From assembly GCA_944391615.1 (NCBI GenBank), contig CALXUE010000007.1, forward strand, positions 1 through 64,000: a DNA stretch of 64,000 nucleotides. Direction: 5' to 3'. The notes under the pieces were generated by a model. It saw only the letters and a list, made by a program, of their open reading frames with translations. It made no database searches and was not told where the DNA came from. Of the stretch, positions 42,814-52,400 are shown piece by piece. This stretch comes from an uncultured Alphaproteobacteria bacterium. GTDB taxonomy: Bacteria > Pseudomonadota > Alphaproteobacteria > RF32 > CAG-239. The translations under genes were made by a program, and so were the position numbers. Each line of letters opens with the position of its first letter. Position 1 is the stretch's first letter.

Positions 42814-43035
42814 TTATTTACCGGTCAACATTACCAATGCGATAACCAATGCATACAAAGCAATAGCTTCAACGGCAGCAAAACCTGCCCAGCCGTAGAT
42901 ATCAACATCTTTTTTGACTTGCGGATTGCGTCCGACTGTTGAAATAATTGTGGTCCATACTTGTGACACACCCCAGGCGGCTGCCATCATTGACAAGGCG
43001 CACATACCTGCTCCGATAAATGCCATAGATTCCAT
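42814..43035 (-). CDS. atpE: ATP synthase F0 subunit c
   Basis: Rotor ring subunit. Two membrane helices flank the polar loop GRNPQVKKD; the ion-binding carboxylate is Glu56 in AVEAIALY. No sodium-type Gln/Ser signature is evident, so protons are the likely ion. At 73 aa it matches alphaproteobacterial c subunits. It is separated from atpB by 86 bases and from b' by 100. Confidence 0.95.
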   Translation of the reverse strand: MESMAFIGAGMCALSMMAAAWGVSQVWTTIISTVGRNPQVKKDVDIYGWAGFAAVEAIALYALVIALVMLTGK

Positions 43036-43121
43036 GTTCTTTTCCTTTTGTTTAGTTTATACCTATTTGTTTTTGTTTATAATAATTTTTGCCTTTGGGG
43101 CTATATCTAAGCTTGTTATAT

Positions 43122-43844
43122 TTAATGTTCGTGTATTGCGTCTCCTAAATATATGCAGCTTAAAACTGTGTATATGAATGCTTGCAACATGGCGATAAAT
43201 ATTTCAAAAACGATGATGCAGGCATCAAATAAAAATGGTATTACGCCCAAAATACCTAATGCCGCTATAAATCCGGCTATGATTTTGAGCATTATGTGTC
43301 CGACCGTCATATTGGCTACAAGACGAACCGTCAGACTGAATGGTTTTGATAAATATGATATTGTTTCTATCGGGATAATCAGCGGGGCCAAGGCTAAGGG
43401 TATCCCTTTGGGTAAAAATGTTCTTAAAAATTTAATCTTTTTCTTCTTGATGCCAACGCATATGTTAAACAACAATGCTATTACTGACAAGCCTCCGACT
43501 GCCGCTAAATGTGAGGTGTATGTAAAGGCATACGGAAACAGGCCGATTAAATTTCCGAACAGGACAAACAGAAATACCGTGAATATAAATGAGAAGTATT
43601 TTAATCCTTCCGGACCGACATTTTCCTCCAACAGGTTGTGTATGAACAAATATATCGACTCCGGTATCGATTGGGCAACTCCCGGAACTATGCTCCTCTT
43701 TCTTAAACATAATAAAAATATGGCGCTTGAAACCAATACGGCTATGACCATACATAAGGATGAGTTGGTGAAGGAAATATCAACACCGCCCAGTTCTATG
43801 TTAAACAGCGGTTTGATTTCAAATTGTTCCATAGGATTTGACAC
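43122..43844 (-). CDS. atpB: ATP synthase F0 subunit a
   Basis: Stator proton channel. The 240-aa product has the essential Arg in LTVRLVANMTVGH and terminal helices ending LSCIYLGDAIHEH. The start is GTG, supported by AAAGGAG 8 bases upstream. It begins 4 bases after atpI. Confidence 0.95.
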   Translation of the reverse strand: MSNPMEQFEIKPLFNIELGGVDISFTNSSLCMVIAVLVSSAIFLLCLRKRSIVPGVAQSIPESIYLFIHNLLEENVGPEGLKYFSFIFTVFLFVLFGNLIGLFPYAFTYTSHLAAVGGLSVIALLFNICVGIKKKKIKFLRTFLPKGIPLALAPLIIPIETISYLSKPFSLTVRLVANMTVGHIMLKIIAGFIAALGILGVIPFLFDACIIVFEIFIAMLQAFIYTVLSCIYLGDAIHEH

Positions 43845-43848
43845 GCGT

Positions 43849-44157
43849 TTACTCCTTTGTGTGCTTGCGTTCCAGCTGTTTGGTAAAACGATATACGTTC
43901 AGAAAACCCGCGGCGCCGCCGAATAGTAAAAATATTATCAATAGGTGTGGCTTGGTGGAAAATATGTCATCTAAAAACCAGCCTATTCCTCCACCGATGA
44001 TTACCCCTGATAATAATTCCGTGGCTATTCTAAAACCAATTGAGGCTGCCGTGCCGTATTCTGTTTGCGGTTTTACGCCGCGTGCTTTTTGCTCCTTGGT
44101 TTGGAGCTTTGATATTTTTTCTTCCAGTTTGGCTATGTCTTTTGGTTTTTGAATCAT
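43849..44157 (-). CDS. atpI: AtpI/AtpR-like ATP synthase assembly protein
   Basis: A 102-aa two-helix protein that helps assemble the c ring. An N-terminal charged helix is followed by GVIIGGGIGWFLDD and LLIIFLLFGGAAGFLNVYR, the alphaproteobacterial AtpI pattern. The ATG at 44157 follows AAGGG; a GTG two codons earlier overlaps that site. It leads the F0 operon. Confidence 0.85.
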   Translation of the reverse strand: MIQKPKDIAKLEEKISKLQTKEQKARGVKPQTEYGTAASIGFRIATELLSGVIIGGGIGWFLDDIFSTKPHLLIIFLLFGGAAGFLNVYRFTKQLERKHTKE

Positions 44158-44211
44158 TTCCACCCTTTGTTCAAATATAGTATTATGACTTATTAATTTT
44201 TCGTTTATATT

Positions 44212-44925
44212 TTATTGTAGTTTATCAATTTTTTCTTTTAATTCTTCATAGCTGATGTAGCCATATATAATTTCTCGAGAATTTTTGGCGGCCAAAACAA
44301 AGGTTGGCGTGCCTTCTATATTTATCGTACGGATGGCTTCTTGTCTTTGATTCAAAATCTCTTGTGCCGTGGTTAAATCTTTCATGCAGCTCTCGGCTCT
44401 TTGTTCGCTTAAACCATATTTTTGGGCAATTTTGCTCAAGGCTTTTTCAGAGTTGAAAGATAAGCCCCATGAGCGTTGCGAATCGAATAGCTCGTTTACA
44501 AAGTCAAAATATTTGGAGCTTGGCATACACTCAGCCAAAACGGCGGCTTTTAATGATGTCTTATCTAAGGGAAAAGGCGTAAAAGCCAATTTCACCAAGC
44601 CTTTGTCTATGTAATTTTCTTTAAGTTTGGGAAGTGTGCTCTCGTGAAAATCTGCGCAATGTGAACAGCCAAAAGAAGAATATTCATAAATTGTTATGGG
44701 GGCTGAGGCGCGGCCTAACGTGTGTCCATATGGAAGAGATAAGGCGGTTGAGAGCATATTGCGTTTGGTTTCTGAGGCCTGAACTTCGCTCCCTTGCAAA
44801 ACTATGTTGCCTTGCTCATCTATTTGAAATCCTTTAATGCCTAAATAAAAACTTAATGCGACAATATATATTATTAAAAATGCCAATGTGGAGCTGATTG
44901 AACGTATCCATTTTTCAAGTTTCAT
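44212..44925 (-). CDS. Membrane-anchored DsbA-family thiol oxidoreductase
   Basis: A periplasm-facing thioredoxin-fold protein. The 237-aa product has an N-terminal membrane anchor (about 12-32), then a DsbA domain with active site CSHC in SSFGCSHCADFHE and the cis-proline loop EGTPTFV. It probably forms or isomerises disulfides, which fits the cysteine-rich exported proteins in this window. ATG at 44925 has AGAGGG upstream and overlaps the DciA-like gene by 11 bases. Confidence 0.88.
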   Translation of the reverse strand: MKLEKWIRSISSTLAFLIIYIVALSFYLGIKGFQIDEQGNIVLQGSEVQASETKRNMLSTALSLPYGHTLGRASAPITIYEYSSFGCSHCADFHESTLPKLKENYIDKGLVKLAFTPFPLDKTSLKAAVLAECMPSSKYFDFVNELFDSQRSWGLSFNSEKALSKIAQKYGLSEQRAESCMKDLTTAQEILNQRQEAIRTINIEGTPTFVLAAKNSREIIYGYISYEELKEKIDKLQ

Positions 44926-45463
44926 TTTTCCCTCTGTTTTTTTCTTCTTTGTTTTTGGTGTTTTTTTCTGAAAAGATATTTTCACCTAATTTGATTAAAA
45001 TATTCTTTAAATCTTCATTATTAATTTCGTTTGTCAGCGCGGTTATTTGTTCTTTTTGCTCTTTTGTTACGGATATTTTTTGTGCTGTTTTTTGCGGTTG
45101 TTGCAATGGAACCATACCCGAATTTTGAATGATTTTTATATTTGAAACGGCATTGTAGCCAAAATAGGTGTTGATTTTATCTATAATATATTTACTGCGT
45201 TGCTGTAACTCAAGGGCATAAGCGCCGCTCGGAACGGCCAAATATAAGGTGCCGTTGTTTTTTTCTTTGCCAAAGTTGATTTTTTGCGGAAAACTGTATT
45301 GCGCAAGTTCCGGACCGACTATCTTGTCCCATTCGGTTAGTATATCTACCTCAACAAAACCTCGGGCTCCCAAAATTTTGCGCGAGAAAGAATCCAATGT
45401 GCGTGACAGGCTGTTGAGCCCATTGGCTTGGCGCGGCGTTTCTATGTTGTCAACTTTATTCAT
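44915..45463 (-). CDS. DciA-like DUF721 protein
   Basis: DciA loads or helps the replicative helicase. The 182-aa product has the DUF721 core (LSRTLDSFSRKILGARGF, LTEWDKIVGPELAQYS, GTLYLAVPSGAYALELQQR) and a charged tail. The ATG at 45463 fits the family's N-terminus but has no good Shine-Dalgarno sequence; longer frames add low-complexity sequence. It lies upstream of the DsbA-like gene, a linkage seen in alphaproteobacteria (DUF721-DsbA). Confidence 0.8.
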   Translation of the reverse strand: MNKVDNIETPRQANGLNSLSRTLDSFSRKILGARGFVEVDILTEWDKIVGPELAQYSFPQKINFGKEKNNGTLYLAVPSGAYALELQQRSKYIIDKINTYFGYNAVSNIKIIQNSGMVPLQQPQKTAQKISVTKEQKEQITALTNEINNEDLKNILIKLGENIFSEKNTKNKEEKNRGKNET

Positions 45464-45547
45464 AGGGGTGTTTATAGCATATTGAAAAATAAATGGCAAC
45501 ATGTTACAACATTTGTGGATGTCTTTGAAAATGATTTTTTTAGGCGT

Positions 45548-45859
45548 ATGGTTAATATGGATTTTTTTGTTATTTTGAAAGCGGTTTTGGCTTTTGTTTT
45601 TGTTTTGGGGCTTTTGTTTGTCACGTTGTGGGGGCTGAAGTTTTTGCAAACAAAAATTCCTAGCTGCAAGTCATTCAAAAAACTCTCTCAAAAACAGAGA
45701 ATTGAGGTACTCGAAATTAAAAAAATCAGTGCAAAAAATACTCTTTTCTTACTACGCAAAGATGATAAGGAATATTTTGTGTTATCCGGCGGAGAACAGA
45801 ATCTGCTCCTTGATGTGGAAAAAATTAAGCTTGAGGCGGTTAATCGTGATGAAATGTAA
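45548..45859 (+). CDS. fliO: FliO-like flagellar export protein
   Basis: A 103-aa protein with one N-terminal membrane helix followed by a small soluble domain (RIEVLEIKKISAKNTLFLLRKDDKEYFVLSGG) typical of FliO. It is identified mainly by length and by overlapping fliP by 11 bases. It helps FliP assemble in the flagellar type III export gate. The N-terminal start is uncertain between 45548 and 45557. Confidence 0.75.
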   Translation: MVNMDFFVILKAVLAFVFVLGLLFVTLWGLKFLQTKIPSCKSFKKLSQKQRIEVLEIKKISAKNTLFLLRKDDKEYFVLSGGEQNLLLDVEKIKLEAVNRDEM

Positions 45860-46598
45860 AAGTTGGTGGTGGTTCGGTGTTGTATTCCTGGTTCTGACAT
45901 GTTGTTGGGCTGAGCCTTCGTGGGCGCAAAGTGTGACGCTTAATGTGCAAGATGAACCAACGGGCTCTGCCGTGGCCAGAATTTTTAATGTGATTTTGCT
46001 TATTACTTTATTGTCCTTGGCACCGAGCATCTTGGTTATGATGACTTCTTTTACCAGAATCATCGTTGTTCTTTCTATTACCCGCAGTGCTTTGGCGATA
46101 CAATCTACCCCGCCGAATATGGTGCTGATTTCTTTGGCCTTGTTTATGACGCTCTTTATTATGTCGCCCGTGTTGGAAAAGTCTTGGGAGCAGGGTATTG
46201 AGCCTATGTATGAAGAAAAAATCGAAATTTCAGAAGGGCTTGAAAAAGCTGCTCAGCCGATTAAAGAATTTATGGTTAAAAATACGCGGGAAAAAGATTT
46301 GCTTCTCTTTACGGATTTGGCTAAAGAAAAACCGGCTGAAAAAATTGAGGATACGCCTTTGAAAATTGCTATTCCCGCGTTTATGATCAGCGAGTTGCGG
46401 CGCGCGTTTGAAATCGGTTTCCTTATCTTTATTCCGTTTTTGATTATTGATATGGTGATTGCTTCCGTGTTGATGTCAATGGGTATGATGATGTTACCGC
46501 CAACGGTTTTGGCACTGCCGTTTAAGGTGATTTTCTTTGTGTTGATTGATGGATGGTATATGCTTGCGGGGTCTTTGGTGCGCTCGTTTGCTTCATAA
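45849..46598 (+). CDS. fliP: Flagellar biosynthetic protein FliP
   Basis: Core of the flagellar export gate. The 249-aa product has a signal peptide-like start, then helices with LLSLAPSILVMMTSFTRIIVVL and the C-terminal IPFLIIDMVIASVLMSMGM and LPFKVIFFVLIDGW signatures. It starts inside the end of fliO. No other flagellar genes follow: the next gene is an outer-membrane protein. Flagella or a related export system are implied, not proven. Confidence 0.95.
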   Translation: MKCKSWWWFGVVFLVLTCCWAEPSWAQSVTLNVQDEPTGSAVARIFNVILLITLLSLAPSILVMMTSFTRIIVVLSITRSALAIQSTPPNMVLISLALFMTLFIMSPVLEKSWEQGIEPMYEEKIEISEGLEKAAQPIKEFMVKNTREKDLLLFTDLAKEKPAEKIEDTPLKIAIPAFMISELRRAFEIGFLIFIPFLIIDMVIASVLMSMGMMMLPPTVLALPFKVIFFVLIDGWYMLAGSLVRSFAS

Positions 46599-46765
46599 AA
46601 TTTGTTTAATTTTCTTCTGTTAAGGACATTTTAACAATTATTTGTTAGCTTAAAAGCAAATTTTAAGAAAATTATGCTTGATTTTTGTTGTATAATATTG
46701 TATAAAATTTGACAAAACGGATTCTTTTCTTAAATTGTTGAGTTTTTCAGAAGGAGACTTTTGTT

Positions 46766-47362
46766 ATGAAGAAGTTGTTAACTGTTGTGTCTGCTGCCGC
46801 TTTGACCTTGGGTATGGCCGGTTCCGCTCAAGCAGGCTGCGATGGCTTGTATATGGCCGTTAGAGGCGGTGTGATTAATCACAATATTGGTGATAATGAA
46901 GAAACTTTGGGCAAACGTTTTGATGTGGATGATAACAGTTTGATTGCAGGTATTGCCCTTGGTTATCGTTATGGATATTTTCGTACAGAATTAGAATATA
47001 CTTGGCGTGATAAGTCTTCTAATAAAGAAGCACTTGGTACTAAAGCTGATTTTGAGTCTGATTCTTATATGTGGAACGTTTATGTTGACTTGTCTCCTTA
47101 TACTATGTTTACGCCGTATTTGATGGCTGGTATCGGTATCAGCAATTTGGAAGCTTCAACCACAAGCAAATGGGCTTCAAGTTATCGTACAACTTCATAT
47201 GATGAGTCTAACTTTACTTGGGCTGTCGGTGGTGGTGTTTCTGCTCAGGTTACCACACGTATCAATGCTGATATTGGTTATAGATTCTTGCATATGGGTG
47301 ATATTATGAACGCATCCGTGAGAGCGCATGAATTTTATATTGGTGCTCGTTACGTGTTCTAA
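46766..47362 (+). CDS. Small outer-membrane beta-barrel protein
   Basis: A 198-aa exported barrel. A signal peptide ending SAQA is followed by strands typical of the OmpA-like/Opa-like 8-strand family (LYMAVRGGVINH, IALGYRYGYFRTELEYTW, YLMAGIGISN, ADIGYRFLHMGD) ending in EFYIGARYVF. AAGGAG precedes the ATG. Adhesion or immune-surface roles are known in relatives but not shown here. Confidence 0.8.
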   Translation: MKKLLTVVSAAALTLGMAGSAQAGCDGLYMAVRGGVINHNIGDNEETLGKRFDVDDNSLIAGIALGYRYGYFRTELEYTWRDKSSNKEALGTKADFESDSYMWNVYVDLSPYTMFTPYLMAGIGISNLEASTTSKWASSYRTTSYDESNFTWAVGGGVSAQVTTRINADIGYRFLHMGDIMNASVRAHEFYIGARYVF

Positions 47363-47390
47363 ATTTATAACAAAAGTTCTGAAATTAAAA

Positions 47391-47420
47391 AAAACGTTGC
47401 TTTTTAGCAGCGTTTTTTTT
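47391..47420 (+). terminator. Intrinsic terminator
   Basis: AACGTTGC / GCAGCGTT stem plus a long T run after the barrel gene. Confidence 0.85.
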
Positions 47421-47422
47421 GT

Positions 47423-48589
47423 GCGTATTGAGATTGATAATGAGTGTTGAAAAGTTGCGTGCTTGAATAGGGTTAGAAGAATGGTTGAATGTATTTCTTT
47501 TGGTTAATTTTGTCCAATTGATTAAAGGAAAGGATGAGTGGATAAATGGAGGAGGGGGAGAGGGAGAGAGGATAACGAGGAAAGGGGAGAGTGAATAAAG
47601 GGGAAAGGGGAGAGAGAATAAAGAGAGAGAATAGAGCGGAGAGAAGGAGAAGATGGTAAAGGGAAGGGAGAGAGAAGAGGATAAAAAAGATAAGATGAGG
47701 AGTTTGCAATAAACTTTACGGTTTGATTATTTTTGTTATTTGTGGGTGTTGTTCTTCAAGCTTGGTATTAAGCTTTGGTCTTTCTGTAAACAAATTATCG
47801 AAAAAACGAAGGCTTGGCGTGTTTGGTCTGGTTTGTTTGTGATTTATATAGGGGTAATTTTAATCTGGCTAATTTTGTCTATGCGTGATGGCTGAGGATG
47901 TGGCTGCTGAGAATTAAAAAGGGTAAAGTGTAATGTGCAAAAGAATAAAGAGATAGAGTGTCATACAAAAGAGAAGAGAATGGATAACGAGGGGAAAAAG
48001 AGAGGATAACTATCGCAAGATAGCGAGGGAAGAATGTTGATAAAGAGCTAGGAGTGTGTAAGGCAGAGGAAAAACGAGTGAGTAAAAAAAGAAGAGGAAG
48101 GTGTAAATGTAAAAAAAGAGGAATAATAAAGTTGGAAATTAAAAACAAGAAAACGGAGGCTTGGGGAGTTTGGGCTGGTTTGTTTGTTATATATATAGGG
48201 ATAAATTTAATCTGGCAAATTTTGTCTAGAGTAAATATTAATAATAAGTGTGCTGAGAATTAAAAAGGGTAAAGTGTAATGTGCAAAAGAATAAAGAGAT
48301 AGAGTGTCATACAAAAGAGAAGAGAATGGATAACGAGGGAGGAGAGGAAAGACAAAGAAAAATGAGGGAAATTAAAAAAGAAGAGGAAGGTGCAAGTGTA
48401 AAGAAGATGATGGATGACGGTAAAAGAAAAATGGTCATTAAGACAACAAGAAAAAGAGATGAAAAAAGAATAGGAGGTATTGGAAATAAACTTTATTGTT
48501 TGATTATTTTTGTTGTGTGGGATGCCGTTCTTCAAGCTTGGTAATTAGCTTCGATTAAACTTTGGCTTTTTGTAAAGAAATTAAAAAAA
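47423..48589. repeat. Purine-rich degenerate tandem repeats, gene-free
   Basis: About 1.2 kb with long A/G tracts on the plus strand. Three degraded units can be recognised from repeated landmarks: AATAAACTTTA then GTTTGATTATTTTTGTT, TTCTTCAAGCTTGGTA, and GGCTGGTTTGTTTG. Units 1 and 2 preserve a peptide with a transmembrane stretch (GLFVIYIG then LIW, ILS) in the frame covering about 47810-47900 and 48054-48263. No complete gene with start, site and stop is convincing. Confidence 0.5.
47905..48339. repeat. Pair of 89-bp identical direct repeats
   Basis: 47905-47993 and 48251-48339 are identical by eye, spaced 346 bases apart within the purine-rich region. Confidence 0.75.
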
Positions 48590-48618
48590 GAAAACGGAGG
48601 CTTGGGACCTCCGTTTCT
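48590..48618. terminator. Terminator at end of repeat region
   Basis: AAACGGAGG-CTTGGGA-CCTCCGTTT stem; its left arm repeats a unit found at 48150. Confidence 0.7.
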
Positions 48619-48638
48619 TGTTAAAATAATATTTTTTT

Positions 48639-49358
48639 TTAAGGCTTAACCAAGCGGCCGAGGCCGAAGGTTAGTCTTAGCCCCACTTCGCACACAACGG
48701 GGTTAAATTCTGCTTCCCCCGCGTTGTATTTGTAAGTGAAACATCTACCATATATACCAATAGTGTTGGTGTAATGGAATGTTTTCGTAATACCCAGCTC
48801 GCCTCCGTAGCGGAATGAATTCCCCTTGTAGGGGATATTGGTTGTAACAGTCCCCATATTCTCTATGCATTCCGTTACATCGTAACGGAACTTAATATGC
48901 TGGTAGCCAGCAAAGGCACCAACATAAATGTTCCAATTCTTTGTAACAGGCAAGAAATCATAGTATATCCCTAAATCGCAGTGCATACCTAATTTCTTTT
49001 CATCTAAATATGTGAACTGGCGCATTCCCACTCTAGCTTCAGCGTGCCAGTGTCTCCACTGGTATCCAACAAGGGCATTTACAGTTGGCTCGATTGCGGT
49101 TTCGCCATTCTGTGTCAGAATGTCGGCACCACCGTTCACGCCTGCATACCATTTAGTGCGGATGTAGTACTTGGGCACTCCATTCTTTATAACTTCCGTA
49201 AACGGCTCATTGCCGATTTGGGAAGCTATGTTCAAATAGTATGCGGTTTGACACGGGTCAAACTGCATATTTTTCTTGTTCTGGGCATTTATTTTTGCTG
49301 TGCTTGCAAAGCAAGCGATCACTGCTATTAATGCAGCGATGAAGATATTTTTTTTCAT
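48639..49358 (-). CDS. Outer-membrane protein, Bacteroidota-like
   Basis: A 239-aa exported barrel-type protein: signal peptide with KINAQ, then strands such as VNALVGYQWRHWHAEARVG, IYVGAFAGYQHIKFRYD and a final EVGLRLTFGLGRL. Its overall sequence style, mixed codon use and SD-less A-rich start (CTACTAATATG) resemble Bacteroidota rather than its neighbours. It is downstream of the big lipoprotein, separated by a strong hairpin. Function is unknown. Confidence 0.6.
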   Translation of the reverse strand: MKKNIFIAALIAVIACFASTAKINAQNKKNMQFDPCQTAYYLNIASQIGNEPFTEVIKNGVPKYYIRTKWYAGVNGGADILTQNGETAIEPTVNALVGYQWRHWHAEARVGMRQFTYLDEKKLGMHCDLGIYYDFLPVTKNWNIYVGAFAGYQHIKFRYDVTECIENMGTVTTNIPYKGNSFRYGGELGITKTFHYTNTIGIYGRCFTYKYNAGEAEFNPVVCEVGLRLTFGLGRLVKP

Positions 49359-49375
49359 ATTAGTAGCAAATTAAT

Positions 49376-49417
49376 GAGAGCGGGGGAGAGATGATTTTTT
49401 AATAATCCCCCGTTCTC
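49376..49417 (-). terminator. Hairpin between the two Bacteroidota-like genes
   Basis: GAGAGCGGGGGA / TCCCCCGTTCTC stem with no clear T run; it could be a terminator or processing site. Confidence 0.5.
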
Positions 49418-49486
49418 GTTCAAAAAAACTTTTTTCCTATCTTATCTTCATATGTGGCAGAGCGTAGGATGCTCTGTCTGAAGTTG

Positions 49487-52400
49487 TTATTTTGCTCTCT
49501 TCGGGAAGGTGTAGGATACGTTACCTCTGTTAGATGTAACAGTATAAGTTCCATCACCATTGTCGGTCGGAGTGCAACCAATATACGGGCTATCGTAACC
49601 ATTGTAGATGAAGTCCTGCATTGGAACGGCTACATAGCCACCATTCCATGAATAGACGTTACCTACAGTCTCAAGGGTTCCAATCTGGCCGTTAACCAAG
49701 GTGTTACCCCAAGTTGTGGAAGTTGCACCATTGCTGGCAACATGAGTGCCGTCAGCATAATGTGCAACGATTACTATACCTGAGTAGCTAGAGTCATTAA
49801 CTCCAACAGTGCAGTCGAAGCTTAATGCTTCGATGTAATCCTTTACCACCGGTTCTTCTTTCTTTTCGATCACTTCAGTAGCAGAATCGCTATCGCTAGC
49901 GATTTCTACACCATCAGCAAGCAACTTACCTGTAAACACGTAAGTATTGCTGTTGGTTGCTGTTGAAGCAGCCTTGTTTACCATACCGGTAACAGTTCCC
50001 GCAATGGTCAATGTATAAGTATTGCCCATATAAGAAACAGGGTAGCTGGTCTGCAAATTTGCAGTAGCTACGTTGTCACCACGGTTGCTGCCAAAAACAT
50101 AGTTCTTAGCAGATGTATAGTTGAAAGAAGATGCATTCAGGGTTAAGCCTGTGGCTTCACCTTCCATAACAGTCCAGTCGCCGCAAGCGGCTACGCTGAA
50201 GCTATAAACAAGATTTACACTCTTTTCTACTGACTTGTTCAGTTCAGTATTAACAGAGTGATTTTCAATCTCGTTATAGTACAGCTTGTTACCGCGAACG
50301 CCTACCTTTTCAACGTTGTATGAAACAACGTCTTCTTCAGGTTTTTCTTCTTCTTCAATTGTCTCAATAGCGGTGTCGCTATCGCTAGCGATTTCTACAC
50401 CATCAGCATACAGCTTAGCCGTAAAGGTATAAGTGTTTGCTGTTGAGGTTGAAGAAGTAAGATTTACAGATGCGTTTACAGTTCCTGATACAGACAAAGT
50501 ATAAGTATTGCCCATATAAGTTACTGTATATTCAGTCTGTAAATTGGCTTTCGCCGTGTTGTTTCCACGGTTGCTACCAAAGATGTAATCTTTGGCAGTG
50601 GTATAGTTCTGAGCATAAGATGTCAGAGCGATACCTGTGGAACCGGCTTTGGCTGTCCAGTCAGCAGTTGCAATCGCTGTTAACGAATATGAGAGATTCA
50701 TACTTTTCTCAACGGTCTTATTTAATTCCGTATTGATTGTATGAATTTCAATCTCGTTATAGTATAGTTTGCCATTTTCAACTTTCACCTTCTGAACGTT
50801 GTAAGTTACAACGTCTTCATCAGGTTTCTGTTCAATTGACTTGCTATACTCTACTTCCTGACTTCCGTTGGATACAGATGCATTTCCTGCAAAGAGAATG
50901 TAGTTGATATTGTCAAGATATGTCTCTTTGTCGCTTGAAGATGAGATGTTGCTTGTGCCTAAAGTGACACCGTTTCTCTCAATACTCAAAGCTGCATCCC
51001 AAACGGGAACATCAAATTCACCGTCATGATAAACGATGTTTCTTCTTCCCTCAGCATTAGCAGTATGAGAGAAGTCGAAATATTTCCATGTAGAAGTGTA
51101 GCTACAGAAGTCAAAACTGTAATTACCTTCTGATGAAGACATTTTTGATGTTTCGTTCAGAGCAGGGGTTCCTGCATTGTATATACGGTTTTCAGTTGCT
51201 TTGCGAGAATCCAGAGACATTGCGTATCTGTGAGCAATGCTCATAGATGTTTCGGTATCTGCCTTTTTGTTAAATGTACGAACAAGCGTCCATTTAATAA
51301 CAGAACCTTCAATTCTCTGATCCTTTGCATAAGCACCTGTCTGGAAGTCGTCATCTTCACCACCTTCACCACCATCATCAACTTTTACAAGTGTGATAGT
51401 AGATGATAAGTTTTTGCTGTTTGAGCCATATTTACCAGTTGCGGTTAAGTTGATAACCAACTGGTTACCAGAGATTCCATTATCGCTAATAGAACCTTCG
51501 GTCATCTCTGCAACATTGTGGAGCAACTCGATTTCTTTGCCGTTAGGCATGGTTATAATCGGATATTCCCAGTAACCTGAGAACATACGAGAACCACGAT
51601 TTGTCACCATTGATACGGTATTTTTCATACCGATCAAATTGATTGTACAACCTAACTGTTCGAAATTGCGGTTTTCTCCTGTACGGATATTTTCTCCGTA
51701 AGAAGCAGATTTTTTCGTATAGCTCAATTCAGATACATTGACTGTTTTATTGCCCTCAGCTTCGAAGCTGTAGATGTAAGAGAACGTAATCGTCCCCTCA
51801 ATCTCAGAGCTACCGTCGCTGTAGATGATTTCCTTGTCACCGGAATAGTTGCCGTTGTCGTCAAGTTTCTCGTTGGTTATTTCATAATCAACGATTTCCT
51901 TGTCGTCTTCTACCGGAGGAGTTACGCTACCACCTTTAGCTTCCTTAATCGGAAGAACAAAGTAGAAGTTGTCTGTATCAGCTTTGCCGTCATAATCTAC
52001 GGTTGCGTCACCATAGATTGTCAGGTTATAGCTGATATAGTCTGCGTCTTCTCCAGTTTTTTCCAGAGTTGAGTTTGTATAAGCAAACTCTACTTCAGGA
52101 AGACACAAGTCAGTCATCGTTTTGCCGCCGATAGATAATGACTTAACGTCATTAACTGTGTTGGCTAAAACAGCGATAGTCTTTTTCTCCCAGCCGAGGA
52201 AAGTCACCACACCATTGCTGGTGTTTTGAGTTGTAATCTCGGGAGCATTCTCAAATGTGGCAGCTTCACCAGCAGCTACATAAAGAGTATTTTTGTAGCC
52301 GAAGCCCACGAAGGAGCTGCGGTTGTTATACTCTTCATTTGCTTTCTGGCGAGAATCATCTGTATAGACGATATCTGCCAAATATCTGAATGCCGAGTTG

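Noticed and set aside
45548-46598. Type III secretion (non-flagellar) export gate
   Set aside because: The FliO-FliP overlap favours a flagellar origin; no injectisome genes are nearby.
47473-48148. Minus-strand open frames in the purine-rich region
   Set aside because: They arise from C/T-rich low complexity and translate to Leu/Ser/Pro repeats without start sites.
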